Assembly (NCBI GenBank): GCA_031394735.1
Contig: JANMXI010000197.1
Location: forward strand, 1 to 37,557
Origin: TMP-86 sp031394735
GTDB lineage: Bacteria; Pseudomonadota; Gammaproteobacteria; Steroidobacterales; Steroidobacteraceae
DNA: 37,557 nt
Reading direction: 5' to 3'
Shown here: positions 36,170-37,557 of the stretch, one piece after another
Numbering within the stretch: position 1 is the first letter of the stretch
Layout: each line of letters begins with the position of its first letter
Program-made: the position numbers and the translations under genes
The notes under the pieces: generated by a model
Told to the model about the DNA's origin: nothing
Database searches by the model: none
What the model saw: the letters and a program-made list of their open reading frames with translations, nothing else

Positions 36170-37557
36170 ATGGTAATGGGTGAATCTGAACAGATTGTCG
36201 AGCGCCGCGTCGTGCCGGCAGCGGACAATTTAATGCTGCGGACATATCTTCGCATGAGCGCTTATCTGCTCATGCTTGTGGTGTTCTGGGGACTCGCTCA
36301 TCGCTATATCGAACTGGGGTTTGATGCCCAGCTGTATGCGTTCCAGGCCATTGCGAAGCTTTACCCCGGGCTCGCCAACGATCTGTTCCTTCAAAATGCG
36401 TCGCAAGACAAATTCTCGGTCTTTTCCAGCATATTTGCGCAATTCATAGCCGCATTTGGTTTGCCTCGGGCCGCACTCGGTCTGTCCATCCTGTTCACGG
36501 TGGGTTTCTACCTTGCGGCTTTGGACATCGCACGAACACTATTCGACCGTGACAAGGCATGGCTTGCCGCAGGCATCGCTGCGGTGATCGTGGGCAACTA
36601 CGGGGCCTACGCAGTGTTCCATTATTCGGAGGACTTTCTTACCGCAAGATCCGCGGCGGAGTTTCTGGTAGTGACAGCCATCGCGTGCCATCTTCGGGGG
36701 GCGCCGAAATTTGCGATATTGCCGGCCATAACGGCCCTGGCAGTCCATCCGATCATGGCATTTCCCGGGTTCCTGACGCTGGCATACCTTTGGCTTTCGC
36801 CAAGGAAGGGACTCGGAGCCGCGCTGTTTGGCATTGCGGCATGTCTGTCACTGGCGGTCCTGGCACGCTATATACCGGCGGCGGCGCGGGCAGCAGGCGT
36901 TATGGATGGAGACTGGCTTTATATCGTGCAGGAGCGATCACAGTTCCTGTTTCCAAATCTATGGACCTTCGCCGATTGGGAACTGAATTTTCGTCCGTTT
37001 GTTTGCCTGACTTTCATTGCGCTGGCTCTGCCGGATAGGCGTATACAGCGGCTTTGCACAGCGTTCGTCTTGGTCGGGGTGCTTGGACTCGCGACATCTC
37101 TGATTGCAGCTTTGGTGTGCCCGATTGCCATCTTCGTGCAGGCACAAACTTGGCGCTGGCTTTGGTTGCCGGCTCTGATGAGCGTCCTTTTGTTGCCACC
37201 AACCATTTTGAATATCTGGCGCTATCAACCCTGCGGGCTCATTTGCTCAACCCTGATGGCCCTGGCCTGGACATTTCCGGCACTGGACAGTCTGCTTTGC
37301 TCCAGTGGGGCACTTTTCCTGTGGATGATCCGGAATCGGCTGGGAACCCGCGAGCAGCGACTGTTGCAATGGCTGGCGATCGCGATCATTTTGATCATCG
37401 GCATCTGGGCCATCGGCAATCTTTGGACAATCGTGAAGGCCCCCTTCGATACGGGCAGAGACCCTTTGATACTGCAGACTGTAAAGAATTTCCTTGGACT
37501 GCAGGTCCCGATGGTTGCGCTTATCTGGCTGATTTGGGACCGCATCCGGCGCCTGAA
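36170..37557 (+). CDS. Polytopic membrane protein, 3' end beyond window
   Basis: The frame is open from ATG 36170 to the window edge (462 codons, no stop), so the protein is partial. It starts with about 30 mostly polar residues and then has many hydrophobic segments. An early loop reads HRYIELGFDAQLYAFQAIAKL and continues NDLFLQNASQDKFSVFS. This pattern is reminiscent of uncharacterised polytopic proteins in exopolysaccharide regions. It may be a second GT-C-like transferase or transporter, but I do not recognise a characterised family. About 100 bases separate it from the methyltransferase gene, so it may have its own promoter; an ATG two codons later is an alternative start. Confidence 0.75.
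   Translation, partial: MVMGESEQIVERRVVPAADNLMLRTYLRMSAYLLMLVVFWGLAHRYIELGFDAQLYAFQAIAKLYPGLANDLFLQNASQDKFSVFSSIFAQFIAAFGLPRAALGLSILFTVGFYLAALDIARTLFDRDKAWLAAGIAAVIVGNYGAYAVFHYSEDFLTARSAAEFLVVTAIACHLRGAPKFAILPAITALAVHPIMAFPGFLTLAYLWLSPRKGLGAALFGIAACLSLAVLARYIPAAARAAGVMDGDWLYIVQERSQFLFPNLWTFADWELNFRPFVCLTFIALALPDRRIQRLCTAFVLVGVLGLATSLIAALVCPIAIFVQAQTWRWLWLPALMSVLLLPPTILNIWRYQPCGLICSTLMALAWTFPALDSLLCSSGALFLWMIRNRLGTREQRLLQWLAIAIILIIGIWAIGNLWTIVKAPFDTGRDPLILQTVKNFLGLQVPMVALIWLIWDRIRRL

Overview
The window is chromosomal DNA from a GC-rich gammaproteobacterium. The best fit is a relative of the Xanthomonadales, Nevskiales or Steroidobacter group. This is inferred from gene order: recA-recX-alaS-lysC-csrA-tRNA-Ser(GCU), fmdB-aspS, bamD divergent from rluD-pgeF-(ZIP)-clpB, and sucCD divergent from pilSR. 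The species is not identified.

Layout. (1) 1-2749 is a small accessory segment. A 25-bp piece of the 3' end of tRNA-Ser(GCU) is repeated at 770-794, so the tRNA gene and this remnant look like the two attachment sites of a ~2-kb integrated element whose only cargo is an AbiEi/AbiEii toxin-antitoxin pair. The ~770 bases to its left hold no convincing gene. (2) 2726-9306 is a minus-strand housekeeping block: tRNA-Ser, csrA, lysC, alaS, recX, recA, cinA/pncC. The recA upstream region has an unusual set of palindromes, and a strong hairpin separates recA from recX. (3) 9335-21523 holds mutS (+), a lipase-like hydrolase, aspS, an fmdB-type zinc-ribbon protein, clpB with a recognisable sigma-32 promoter, a ZIP metal transporter, pgeF and rluD (all -), then bamD (+). 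A ~205-bp imperfect inverted repeat lies between aspS and fmdB. (4) 21614-25512 is nadE-sucD-sucC on the minus strand. SucD carries a 72-residue histone-H1-like tail. (5) 25603-28590 encodes the PilS/PilR two-component system for type IV pili. (6) 28680 to the end is a plus-strand glycan locus, visibly more AT-rich than its neighbours: a polytopic membrane protein, a GtrA-type flippase, a split transketolase-like pair, an epimerase fused to a GtrB/DPM1-like glycosyltransferase, two SAM methyltransferases and a second polytopic protein cut by the window edge.

The most interesting candidate system is region 6. It has the parts of a three-component Gtr-type glycosylation module (GtrA flippase, GtrB-like lipid-linked glycosyltransferase, large polytopic transferase). 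It also contains its own sugar-making enzymes: the split transketolase, and an SDR epimerase physically fused to the glycosyltransferase. Its position directly after pilR raises the possibility of pilin glycosylation, with O-antigen or exopolysaccharide modification as the alternative. No pilin, pilB or pilC gene is in view to decide.
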